Translations under genes and position numbers: made by a program | Shown: positions 18,022-26,333 of the stretch, piece after piece | Layout: every line of letters starts with the position of its first letter | How positions within the stretch are numbered: position 1 is the stretch's first letter | Notes under the pieces: generated by a model | Seen by the model: the letters and a program-made list of their open reading frames with translations, nothing else | What the model was told of the DNA's origin: nothing | The model's database searches: none | Assembly: GCF_040436365.1 (NCBI RefSeq) | Contig: NZ_AP026369.1 | Span: 1,117,501-1,181,500, forward strand | Source: Hydrogenimonas sp. SS33 | GTDB lineage: Bacteria; Campylobacterota; Campylobacteria; Campylobacterales; Hydrogenimonadaceae | Length of the DNA: 64,000 nt | Direction of reading: 5' to 3'

Positions 18022-19121
18022 ATGAAACACTCCCCCTGAAAACATTCGCATTTCTTGTTGAGCCAGGGTCCTACACCATGGACCTGGTCGAAAATATTTA
18101 CAAACCGCTCGGCATCAGATATATTTTCCATAAAGGCGTACCGCTGATCGCACGCAGCGATTCGTCCCCGGAAAGCAGCTCCCTGGAAGGGATGAATCTG
18201 TTGAAAAAGTTCCGCCTGCTGACCTCTTTGTACAATGATTACGAATTCTTTATTTTCAACGGCTACAATACATCGGAGTTTCTCTACTTCTTCACAAGGA
18301 ACCTTCTGACCGGCGGGAAAAAAATCATTGCCGTCGAATCGGACACAAAACTCAATCCGCGCAGCGGCCTCAAGGCGTTCATCAAAAAAACCTACCTTTC
18401 GTTCCTCTTCTCAAGACCTTTTCTTTTCGGTTTCGCCGGCGGCAACCATACCCACAAAGAGCTGTTCCGTCATTACGGCATGGCAGAGGAGAGAATCTTT
18501 CTTCTTCCCATGATGGTGGACAATGCCAAATTCCGTTTTCGGGGAGAGAGGGCATCGCACCCTTTCGTTTTTCTTTTTGTCGGCCGGATGATCCCCCTGA
18601 AAAACATCGAACTGCTCGTGACCGCTTTTCTCGGAAATTTCGAAAACGATCCTCACACAAGGCTCAGAATCGTCGGGGGGGGAGAACTTTTCGAACCGCT
18701 GAAGAAAAAATACGGCCATCATGAAAATATCGATTTTCTCGGTCCAAGACACGGCAAAGAGCTTGTGGAAACCTATCACACCTCCCATGTACTTGTTCTT
18801 CCTTCCGACAGAGAGCAGTGGGGTCTTGTGGTCAACGAAGCCCTGGCGGCGGGACTGCCCGTCATAGCGTCCGATCGGGTGGGAGCCATTTACGACCTCA
18901 TTGAAAACAGAGGTACGGGTTTCGTCTTCGATCCGCAAAAGGAGGGGGACCTGGCGGAAAAAATGAAAACGATTCGCGAAAACAGGGAGCTCTACAAAAA
19001 GATGGGCGCCAATGCCGCGCAGCTCATGGAAAAAGAGTGGAACTACACACTCTACAGGAACAATCTTCTTGACGCCCTGAAAAAAGGTGCAAAAAGAGTC
19101 TTAAAGAGAGAAAAAGCATGA
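18018..19121 (+). CDS. Glycosyltransferase family 4
   Basis: 367 residues. The GT4 donor domain is evident: FVFLFVGRMIPLKNIELLV near residues 188–206, IVGGGELFEPL, and VLPSDREQWGLVVNEALAAG near 257–276 with the E-x7-E pair, followed by LPVIASDRVGA. The acceptor half carries FNGYNTSEFLYF and GFAGGNHTHKELF. The sequence resembles transferases that act on a preassembled chain, but no specific donor is assigned. It sits between the GNAT and deacetylase genes with four-base overlaps on both sides, so its acceptor may be further modified by these two enzymes. Confidence 0.82.
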   Translation: MNETLPLKTFAFLVEPGSYTMDLVENIYKPLGIRYIFHKGVPLIARSDSSPESSSLEGMNLLKKFRLLTSLYNDYEFFIFNGYNTSEFLYFFTRNLLTGGKKIIAVESDTKLNPRSGLKAFIKKTYLSFLFSRPFLFGFAGGNHTHKELFRHYGMAEERIFLLPMMVDNAKFRFRGERASHPFVFLFVGRMIPLKNIELLVTAFLGNFENDPHTRLRIVGGGELFEPLKKKYGHHENIDFLGPRHGKELVETYHTSHVLVLPSDREQWGLVVNEALAAGLPVIASDRVGAIYDLIENRGTGFVFDPQKEGDLAEKMKTIRENRELYKKMGANAAQLMEKEWNYTLYRNNLLDALKKGAKRVLKREKA

Positions 19122-19861
19122 AACCGAAACGAATAATGAAACACCTCATGCTGGGTGCGGGAAGGCTGCTGTACGGCAACAGCGGGTGCAGGGTCATCTA
19201 CTACCATGACATCCACTCCAAACGTTCCTTCACCGGAATGTCCACTCCTCTGGCACTCTTCAGGCGACATCTGGAGATCATCCGGGAAGAGGCTTTCCGT
19301 CCGGTCCCTTCGCCGGGAGAAGGGAGCAGGGAAGTGGAAATCACTTTCGATGACGGCTTCCGGGGAATATATGAAAATTTTTCGATTCTGGAAGAGTACG
19401 GCATTCCGGTACGCATCTTTCTTGTAAGTGATTTCATCGGCAAAGAAAACTATCTTGCCGAAAAAGAGATTTCGGAACTCTTGGAAACGGGCCTGGTGCA
19501 GATCGGTTCCCACACGGTTTCCCACAGGAACCTCGATACAATGGAAGAGCGCGAAGCCGCGAAGGAAATCTGCGACTCCAAAAAGAGGCTGGAAGAGCTT
19601 TTCGGCGTACCGGTCGACACCCTTTGCTACCCCCGCGGAAAATTCAATGACTCGACGATCCGAATCGCAAAAGAGTGCGGATATTCGCTCCAGTATTCAT
19701 GTCTTCCGGGAAGCTGCACCGACCCCTTCAAGCCGGGCATGGTCAACCGTTCACTGGTTCAAAATGCCGACGATTTCGAATTCCGATCCATTCTTTACGG
19801 AGCTGACAGAATTTTTTATCGGCGATACCTCAGCCAACAGTACAGAAGGAGTACGCCTTGA
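19118..19861 (+). CDS. Polysaccharide deacetylase family protein (NodB domain)
   Basis: 247 residues. NodB-homology motifs are in order: YYHDIHSKR near residue 28, ITFDDGFRGIYEN near 72–84 (motif 1, catalytic Asp pair), QIGSHTVSHRNL near 127–138 (motif 2, metal histidines H-x-x-x-H), and LCYPRGKFND near 168–177 (motif 3). It should remove N- or O-acetyl groups from a sugar. No signal peptide is obvious; the N-terminus is short and basic, so it may act on lipid-linked intermediates in the cytoplasm. The stop TGA overlaps the TTG start of the GT2 gene. Confidence 0.82.
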   Translation: MKPKRIMKHLMLGAGRLLYGNSGCRVIYYHDIHSKRSFTGMSTPLALFRRHLEIIREEAFRPVPSPGEGSREVEITFDDGFRGIYENFSILEEYGIPVRIFLVSDFIGKENYLAEKEISELLETGLVQIGSHTVSHRNLDTMEEREAAKEICDSKKRLEELFGVPVDTLCYPRGKFNDSTIRIAKECGYSLQYSCLPGSCTDPFKPGMVNRSLVQNADDFEFRSILYGADRIFYRRYLSQQYRRSTP

Positions 19862-20706
19862 CGGATCTTACCGTTGTCATACTGACACTCAACGAAGAAG
19901 AGAACATCCGATATTCCGTCGGCAATGTGATAGGCTGGGCGAAAAGCGTCTATGTACTCGACAGCGGTTCCACTGACAAAACGGTGGAGATCGCGGAAGA
20001 GATGGGGGCCAGGGTCTTTTACAGAAAATTCGACACCTATGCCAGACAGAGAAACCATGCGATCAAAGAGCTTCCCGTTGATACGGAATGGATGATGTTC
20101 CTCGATGCGGACGAATACCTGACGGAACCTCTTAAAGCCGAGATCGAAGCCATCCTCCCGCAGACCGACAAAGACGGCTTTTTCATGAAGAGACGCTTCT
20201 ACTTCATGGGACGCTGGATCCGACACGGAGGCTATTATCCCGTCAAACTTCTCAGACTCTTCAAAAGGAAGAAAGCACATGTCGAACGCGATATCAATGA
20301 ACATGTGGTCGTTGAGGGAAAGCTGGGAGAATTGCAACACGATTTTGTGGATGAAAATCACAAAAGCATTCACGACTGGATCGAAAAACACAACCGCTAT
20401 TCCGATTTTGAGGCGTTGGAACTTTTGCGCCATGAAGAGCGAATGAAAGAAGGGCAATCCGACGAATATGCCAGACTTTTCGGGACTCCTCCCCAGAGGA
20501 AACGATGGATCCGGGAACATCTGTGGAACCGTTTTATGCCGCCCCTGGTCAAACCCTGGTTCTACTTTTTTTACAGATATATCGTCAAACTCGGTTTCCT
20601 CGACGGCAAAGAGGGGTATATGTTTTTCATGATGCACGCTTTTGTGATGGTACTGCCAACCAGTGTCAAATACTATGAACTCAAAAGAAGAGAAGAGAAA
20701 AAATGA
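19858..20706 (+). CDS. Glycosyltransferase family 2, WaaE/KdtX-like (copy 1)
   Basis: 282 residues, starting with TTG at 19858 in overlap with the deacetylase stop. GT-A fold: LTVVILTLNEEENI at the N-terminus, VYVLDSGSTDKT near residues 32–43, and MMFLDADEYL near 79–88 with the DxD metal site. A FYFMGRWIRHGGYYPVKLLR stretch near 115–134 and the WIEKHNRYSDFEALEL helix are typical of the WaaE/KdtX core-heptosyl or glucosyl transferase group. Its C-terminus has two aromatic amphipathic helices for membrane contact. A 168-base tract (19951–20118) is nearly identical to the paralogue at 22994. Confidence 0.83.
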   Translation: MTDLTVVILTLNEEENIRYSVGNVIGWAKSVYVLDSGSTDKTVEIAEEMGARVFYRKFDTYARQRNHAIKELPVDTEWMMFLDADEYLTEPLKAEIEAILPQTDKDGFFMKRRFYFMGRWIRHGGYYPVKLLRLFKRKKAHVERDINEHVVVEGKLGELQHDFVDENHKSIHDWIEKHNRYSDFEALELLRHEERMKEGQSDEYARLFGTPPQRKRWIREHLWNRFMPPLVKPWFYFFYRYIVKLGFLDGKEGYMFFMMHAFVMVLPTSVKYYELKRREEKK

Positions 20707-21755
20707 TTTTTTGCGGCGATACGGTTTTCCCGGGAACGTTCTCGGATGATTTGCTCAGTGAATGTGACAGAGACTTTCTTCAAAAGCCGAAAATCGTCAA
20801 CCTCGAAAGTCTGGTCGAATTGCAACCGATGAAAAAGAGAACCCCCGGAATCGGCCTCCACTCCTCCCGGGACACAGGAAGGTTTCTGCAGGCCCTTCAC
20901 GTAGAAGGGGCGCTCCTGGCAAACAATCACGTCACGGATTTCGATATTCCGATTTCGGAACAGAAACGGTATCTTGCCTCGTATGGCATCCAAAGCTGCG
21001 GTGCGGCCGATACGCTTCCGGAAGCTGAAAAGCCCTGTTTTTTCGAACATCGGGGAAGGAAAGTCGGGATTTTGGCCTTCGGGTGGGAAACAATAAGCTG
21101 CATTGCGGCCACGGAAGATTCAAAAGGGGTCAATCCGCTCCGCTACGACCATATTTTCGATTCGGTCAGGAACTTTCAGAAACTGCATCCGGGAACCCCC
21201 CTCGTTACGATCTTTCACTGGAACTACGAGTATGAACTCTATCCCCAGCCGGCCCACAGAAAACTCGCTTTCGAACTGATTGACCTGGGCGTCACCGCGG
21301 TTTACGGACATCATCCCCATATAGCGGGGGGAGCGGAAATCTATAGGGGAAAACCGGTTTTCTACAGTCTCGGCAACTTCTACTTTCCGGCGGGCATCTA
21401 CAGCGGTTTTCGGGTCGAACCTCCGAAAGAGGCATACAGAGGGCTTTGCGTCGAATATGCGGATGATGCGCAAGAGACCATGCTTTACTGGACACGGCTT
21501 CATCCCGACGGCAAATTGACGGTGGAGAGTTCCGAAAAAATGGTTCGCAGCGAAAGACTTGCCCTGCTCTCGCCTTTTGCAGGAATGTCCCATGAAAAGT
21601 ATATCGGCTGGTTCAGAAAAAACCGCCGCAAAAAGAAGCTCCTGCCCATCTATAAAAATCCGCAATCCCGCCTCGAGACACGGTTCAACGACCTCTGGGT
21701 CGATACCCGGCAGCGGGCAATCGATTTCCTCGTTCGACTCAGGTCGAAACATTAA
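20703..21755 (+). CDS. CapA/PgsA-family metallophosphoesterase-like protein
   Basis: 350 residues matching the bacterial capsule synthesis PGA_cap family (calcineurin-like fold). Seen motifs are IFCGDTVFPG at the N-terminus (metal Asp), LANNHVTDF near residue 78 (N-H-x-x-D), VTIFHWNYEYEL near 169, and AVYGHHPHIAGGAEIYRGKPV near 201 followed by YSLGNFYFP. In Bacillus CapA is needed for poly-gamma-glutamate attachment or export, but homologues occur in many sugar loci where the function is open. No signal peptide or membrane anchor is visible. It is coupled to the GT2 gene (ATGA) and followed by a 127-base gap. Confidence 0.78.
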   Translation: MIFCGDTVFPGTFSDDLLSECDRDFLQKPKIVNLESLVELQPMKKRTPGIGLHSSRDTGRFLQALHVEGALLANNHVTDFDIPISEQKRYLASYGIQSCGAADTLPEAEKPCFFEHRGRKVGILAFGWETISCIAATEDSKGVNPLRYDHIFDSVRNFQKLHPGTPLVTIFHWNYEYELYPQPAHRKLAFELIDLGVTAVYGHHPHIAGGAEIYRGKPVFYSLGNFYFPAGIYSGFRVEPPKEAYRGLCVEYADDAQETMLYWTRLHPDGKLTVESSEKMVRSERLALLSPFAGMSHEKYIGWFRKNRRKKKLLPIYKNPQSRLETRFNDLWVDTRQRAIDFLVRLRSKH

Positions 21756-21882
21756 GAGCGATTACAACATTTCTTCACTATAATAATACAAATTATACTT
21801 TTTATACTTTCTGCCTATATTTTTTCTATAAAAAGCGGGAGAAGGGTATAGATTTGTTTACATTCTCGGAGCGTTTCACGAA
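21756..21882 (+). promoter_or_regulatory. AT-rich intergenic region with candidate internal promoter
   Basis: A 127-base very AT-rich gap in an otherwise overlapping operon. TATAAT is at 21779–21784 and further TATA-like boxes follow up to 21835. The T-rich stretches could equally reflect weak termination of the upstream block, but no hairpin is seen. CGGAG around 21867–21871 may serve the ATG at 21883. Together this suggests that the genes from 21883 form a second transcription unit. Confidence 0.4.
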
Positions 21883-23001
21883 ATGAAATATTTGATTCAC
21901 GCCGTCTCCACCAACATGGGAGGAGCGAAAAGGCACCTTGACAGCATGATGGCGGAACTCTCCGAAAGTGCTCCCGAAGATGAATTTTTCGTCGTTCTCA
22001 ACGAACGATACCATGCGGAGTGGGACCGGCCCAATATCCGTATTATCAGATACCCCATAAAATACAGCAACGGCCTGAGGCGTCTTTGGTTCGACAATGT
22101 GGAGATCAACCGGCTGATCAAAGAATTCGATATCGATCTGCTTCTCTCCTTTGCCAATTTCGGCCCTTTCAAAGCAAAATGCAGACACCTGCTTTTTGAA
22201 ACCAACGCACTCTACTTCTGTGACAATATACGTCATCTCTACCCCCTGAAATCCAGGGTTGTTTCGGACCTGCGAAAACAGCTTATCAAACTTTCCGGCA
22301 CGGGTGCGGACCTGATTCTGACTCCGAGCGAAAGTCTGAAAAACCAGCTCATTGACGCCTTTGGATTCGATGAAAAAAAGATAACGGTTCTTCCCCACGC
22401 CATGGACAGAAAAAGTCTGGGAGCACCCAATGCAGAGGAAAAAAAGAGTGGCGATACCGTCCGTTTCATCGTCACTTCCCATTTGACCAGACACAAAAGA
22501 GTCGAAACAATGCTCAAAGCACTGGTTTTACTGAAAGAAGATGAAGCGATCGGCTGCCCTTTCCATGTGCGCTGCACATTCGACAGGCGCGACAATGCAG
22601 CCTATTACGACGAGTTGAAGGCGTATATCGACAAGCATAAACTGAATGATCTTGTGTCGTTCATAGGCAGGGTGGATCAGGCGGAGATGGGAAACCTCTA
22701 TGCTTCCGCCGACTGCATGCTGCACACCACGGCATGTGAATCTTTCGGATTCGCTCTGCTTGAAGCCAAACTCTTCAGACTCCCCGCCATCTGCTCCGAT
22801 ATAGCGGTCAACCGCGAAATAGCGAAAAATTCCGCACTCTATTTCAGGACGGACGATCCTGCGGACCTGGCGGAAAAGATGAAACAGTTCATTCTTGAAA
22901 GGCCGGAAAACTTCGATTTCGACGACGGCCTCGTCAATTGGAACTGGAAAAGATATTCCGATCGTTTGCTTCAAATTGCGGGAAGGATGATGCATGGTTG
23001 A
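21883..23001 (+). CDS. Glycosyltransferase family 4
   Basis: 372 residues. The N-terminus MKYLIHAVSTNMGGAKRHLD is the classic GT4 acceptor-domain opening with a GG loop. The donor domain shows FIVTSHLTRHKRVETMLKAL near residues 196–215, VSFIGRVDQAEMGNLYASAD, and CESFGFALLEAKLFRLPAIC near 286–305 with the E-x7-E pair. It likely transfers one neutral or amino sugar; no donor is assigned. It opens the unit that runs to 32659 and its last codons overlap the second GT2 copy by eight bases. Confidence 0.83.
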   Translation: MKYLIHAVSTNMGGAKRHLDSMMAELSESAPEDEFFVVLNERYHAEWDRPNIRIIRYPIKYSNGLRRLWFDNVEINRLIKEFDIDLLLSFANFGPFKAKCRHLLFETNALYFCDNIRHLYPLKSRVVSDLRKQLIKLSGTGADLILTPSESLKNQLIDAFGFDEKKITVLPHAMDRKSLGAPNAEEKKSGDTVRFIVTSHLTRHKRVETMLKALVLLKEDEAIGCPFHVRCTFDRRDNAAYYDELKAYIDKHKLNDLVSFIGRVDQAEMGNLYASADCMLHTTACESFGFALLEAKLFRLPAICSDIAVNREIAKNSALYFRTDDPADLAEKMKQFILERPENFDFDDGLVNWNWKRYSDRLLQIAGRMMHG

Positions 23002-23875
23002 CCTGACAGTCGTCATTTTGACACTCAACGAAGAGAAAAATCTTCCTTTTGCCCTCGAAAACGTCATCGGATGGGCAAAAAACGTTTATGTACTCGACAG
23101 CGGTTCCACCGACAAAACGGTGGAGATCGCGGAAGAGATGGGGGCCAGGGTCTTTTACAGAAAATTCGACACCTATGCCAGACAGAGAAACTACGCGATC
23201 AAAGAGCTTCCCATTGATACGGAATGGATGATGTTCCTCGATGCGGACGAATACATTCTTCCCGAACTCAAACAGGAGATCGCCGAGAAACTGGCGGAGC
23301 ATCCGAAAGAAAACGGTTTCTATCTACGGAGACGTTTCTATTTTATGGGGAGATGGATTCGCCACGGAGGGTACTACCCGGTCAAACTGCTTCGTCTTTT
23401 CAGGAGAGAAAAAGCCGAAGTGGTCAGAGACATCAACGAGCAGATCGTTGTGGAAGGGGAGACGGCGACGCTGCGACACGATTTTGCGGACGAAAACCGC
23501 AAAGGGATCTATGACTGGATAGAAAAGCACAACCGATATTCCTCTTTTGAGGCACAGGAGCTTTTAAATTACGACAAACGTCGATCGGAACGGGAAAAAG
23601 ACGACTATGCGAAACTGTTCGGTACACAACCCCAGAGAAAAAGATGGATCAAGGAAAATATTCGCAACAGATTCGTCCCCCCGCTGGCCAGGCCTTTTGT
23701 CTATTTTTCCTATCGCTACTTTCTGAAACTGGGCTTTCTTGACGGAAAAGAGGGTTTCATCTACTTTATGATGCATGCCTTCATCATGGGTTTGGCGACC
23801 AACGTCAAATACCTCGAACTCAAAAGAGAGGAAGAGGCGTCTCAAAGCAGAAAACCGCAGGACACAATGCAATGA
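22994..23875 (+). CDS. Glycosyltransferase family 2, WaaE/KdtX-like (copy 2)
   Basis: 293 residues, paralogue of the 19858 gene with collinear GT-A motifs (LTVVILTLNEEKNL, VYVLDSGSTDKT, MMFLDADEYI, FYFMGRWIRHGGYYPVKLLR). Similarity continues along the whole length, but bases 23087–23254 differ from 19951–20118 at only four of 168 positions while the flanks are clearly diverged. The C-terminus carries about ten extra polar residues (SQSRKPQDTMQ). The two copies probably add sugars to related acceptors. The ATG start lies within the end of the preceding GT4 gene. Confidence 0.83.
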   Translation: MVDLTVVILTLNEEKNLPFALENVIGWAKNVYVLDSGSTDKTVEIAEEMGARVFYRKFDTYARQRNYAIKELPIDTEWMMFLDADEYILPELKQEIAEKLAEHPKENGFYLRRRFYFMGRWIRHGGYYPVKLLRLFRREKAEVVRDINEQIVVEGETATLRHDFADENRKGIYDWIEKHNRYSSFEAQELLNYDKRRSEREKDDYAKLFGTQPQRKRWIKENIRNRFVPPLARPFVYFSYRYFLKLGFLDGKEGFIYFMMHAFIMGLATNVKYLELKREEEASQSRKPQDTMQ

Positions 23876-24957
23876 TAAAAAGAGTTTTGGACAAATACCT
23901 GAAAACGGTTTGGAAGGATCCGGAAAGAAAACCTTTCGGGCAGATCGTCGGTGAAGCGGTCCGTTTTTCTGTTCGGAAAAAGACGCTTCCTACCGCCTAT
24001 TTCACACGACTCCTCTATAAAAAACGGAACACCCGCTACCTGGACTATACCTCAAACCCGACCGTAACCTTTTTGCAGAAGCATTACAACGACCCATCCT
24101 TCGTTCCGGTTCTGGAAAACAAATATCTCTATCATCTCTTTTTCAAAGAGCAGGGGATTACGATCCCAAACAGTATCGCCTACAACATCGGCAATATCTT
24201 CTTTGTCGGTTCAGAAAGGCTGATCGTCGAGGATACGGAGATGTTCCGCAAGCTGCTCTACCGTATCATCGGCCGCTGCAAAAAGAACAATGTCCTTTTC
24301 ATGAAAGAGGTGGCCGGAGCCTGGGGAAAAGGCGCCCACAAAATCTCGGCGGACGATCTGGAAAAGAAAAATTTCGATACCGAATCGCTTTTCCGGGATA
24401 TCGTATCGGCCAGCTTCATCATACAGGAAGCGATTGTACAGCACGAGGAGATAAACAGACTCTATCCCCTCAGCATCAATTCGATCCGGATGGATACTTT
24501 CATGGACCGGGAGGGGAATGTCGAAATTCTCTCTGCTCTGCTCAGAATGGGTGGTAACGGCAATTTCGTCGACAACGTCACCGCCGGCGGTCTTTTTGTC
24601 CCTATTGACCTGGAGAGCGGAAAGCTCGGTAAACGGGCACAGACTTTTCTCAAAAACGGTGCGAAAAGCCATGAAGCCCACCCCTATACCGGCACCCCTT
24701 TCGAAGGCTTTGCGGTCCCCTTTTTCGATGAGGCGAAACAGCTCGTGAAAAAGGCGGCCGAAAAAATACCTGCTCTGCGTCTGGTCGGATGGGATGTGGT
24801 TATCACCCCCGAAGGGCCGCTGCTTCTGGAGGGGAACCATCTCTACCATATCGGCATGTCGGAAATGGCGTACGGAGGATATCTGAAACATCCTGTTTTC
24901 CGAAAAGCATTGCACGAAGCAGGTTTGAGCGCTGACGAGGAAAAGAAAGAAAAATGA
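23872..24957 (+). CDS. Sugar-transfer-associated ATP-grasp protein
   Basis: 361 residues, resembling the ATP-grasp family found in polysaccharide loci (ATPgrasp_ST). ATP-grasp enzymes join a carboxylate to an amine or thiol through an acyl-phosphate. The N-terminal quarter is basic and family-specific (YLDYTSNPTVTFLQKHY near residue 55; LENKYLYHLFFKEQGI near 80). The ATP-grasp core includes LFMKEVAGAWGKGAHKIS near 143–160, FIIQEAIVQHEEINRLYP, INSIRMDTFMD, and the metal-binding end DVVITPEGPLLLEGNH near 305–320 with the catalytic E/N pair. It begins the module with two PaaK-like ligases. Coupled to both neighbours by ATGA. Confidence 0.75.
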   Translation: MIKRVLDKYLKTVWKDPERKPFGQIVGEAVRFSVRKKTLPTAYFTRLLYKKRNTRYLDYTSNPTVTFLQKHYNDPSFVPVLENKYLYHLFFKEQGITIPNSIAYNIGNIFFVGSERLIVEDTEMFRKLLYRIIGRCKKNNVLFMKEVAGAWGKGAHKISADDLEKKNFDTESLFRDIVSASFIIQEAIVQHEEINRLYPLSINSIRMDTFMDREGNVEILSALLRMGGNGNFVDNVTAGGLFVPIDLESGKLGKRAQTFLKNGAKSHEAHPYTGTPFEGFAVPFFDEAKQLVKKAAEKIPALRLVGWDVVITPEGPLLLEGNHLYHIGMSEMAYGGYLKHPVFRKALHEAGLSADEEKKEK

Positions 24958-26333
24958 GCCTACAGGAAAAAATCTACTCCCGTTTACCCGTATTCCTGCA
25001 AAACATCGCCTGCTCGATGAAGGGAAGAGAGATCGCTTCACGACGCTATTCCAGGGAGTTTTTCGATCTTTTCGAAAAGATAAGGGACCGGGACCGCCTG
25101 CCGGCGGATGAGATGTCCGAACTCAGATTCCGGCGACTGCGCGACAATCTGATAACCGCCTATGAAACTTCCGAATATTACAGGGATCTTTTCGACCGTC
25201 ATGCTTTCGACCCCTACCGCATGGAAGATCCGGACGAACTTCTCAGGCTCCCTCTTCACAGAAAAGCAGATATCAAAAACAATCTGCACAGCATGGTCAA
25301 CCGTACCGTGGAAAAGGGTTCGACGATCAAAGCGACAACGAGCGGAACCACCGGTTCCGGCCTTGTCTTTCCCATGAGCCACGCCTGTGAACGTGAGACC
25401 TGGGCCGTATGGTGGCGCTACCGGCACAACCACGGTATCTCTTTTGATACATGGTGCGCCATTTTCGGGGCAAGGAGCATTGTCCCTCTGGACCAGCAGA
25501 CCCCTCCGTTTTACAGAACCATCTCCCCGATGCGGCAGGTTCTTTTCAGTATGCATCACCTGAACCGTCGCAACATCGCTTCCTATGTGGAAGCGTTCAA
25601 CAAAATGCAGATCCCCTGGATTCACGGTCACCCCTCTACCATAGCCAACATGGCCTCTTTGATGCATGAAAACGATTTGCGGCTGAACTACCCGGTGAAA
25701 TATATCACCATCGGTTCCGAGAATCTTCTGGAACACCAGATCGAAATCATCGAAAACGTTTTCGGCATCACGCCGATCCAGCATTACGGATTGACCGAAC
25801 CCGTCGCCAACATTTCAATGTGCGAGCACGGCAAACTCCATATCGACGAGGATTACTCCTTCGTTGAACTTGTTCCGACCGAAGAGGATGACAACAGATA
25901 CCACCTCATTGGCACCTCCTTCAGCAACGACGCACTTTTTTTCCTTCGTTATGACACGAACGACATCGTTACGCTCGAGGAGGATCAATCCTGCCCCTGC
26001 GGACGTTCCGGACGTATCATAAAAAGTATCGAAGGGCGCAAAGATGACTATATCGTTATGAGGGACGGAACCAGAATCGGACGGCTGAGCACCATTTTCC
26101 GCCGGTTGACCCATGTGAAAGAGGCCCAGATCCGTCAGGAAGCCGACGGGCATGTTATTTTTTTCGTGGTCAAATCGGCAAAATATACCGATGAAGACGA
26201 AACGGTTTTGAAAGAGGAGATCGAATCCCGCCTGGATGTCGACTACTCCATCAAATATGTGGATACAATTCCAAAGACCAAGGGTGGAAAATTGAAATTT
26301 GTTATTTCTAACTATGAAGGAAACAGAAAATGA
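24954..26333 (+). CDS. PaaK/CapK-like adenylate-forming ligase (module copy A)
   Basis: 459 residues. The P-loop TTSGTTGSG at residues 128–136 is canonical for adenylate-forming enzymes, HYGLTEPVANIS near 281 corresponds to the A5 adenine-binding motif, and PCGRSGRIIKSIEGRKDD is the hinge typical of the PaaK/CapK branch. IPKTKGGKLKFVI near the end carries the C-terminal catalytic lysine region. The enzyme should make an acyl-AMP from an unknown carboxylate. Alignment with the 28471 protein is gap-free over at least the first 140 residues, so the two are close paralogues flanking the bi-domain oxidoreductase. Four-base overlaps on both sides. Confidence 0.8.
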   Translation: MSLQEKIYSRLPVFLQNIACSMKGREIASRRYSREFFDLFEKIRDRDRLPADEMSELRFRRLRDNLITAYETSEYYRDLFDRHAFDPYRMEDPDELLRLPLHRKADIKNNLHSMVNRTVEKGSTIKATTSGTTGSGLVFPMSHACERETWAVWWRYRHNHGISFDTWCAIFGARSIVPLDQQTPPFYRTISPMRQVLFSMHHLNRRNIASYVEAFNKMQIPWIHGHPSTIANMASLMHENDLRLNYPVKYITIGSENLLEHQIEIIENVFGITPIQHYGLTEPVANISMCEHGKLHIDEDYSFVELVPTEEDDNRYHLIGTSFSNDALFFLRYDTNDIVTLEEDQSCPCGRSGRIIKSIEGRKDDYIVMRDGTRIGRLSTIFRRLTHVKEAQIRQEADGHVIFFVVKSAKYTDEDETVLKEEIESRLDVDYSIKYVDTIPKTKGGKLKFVISNYEGNRK

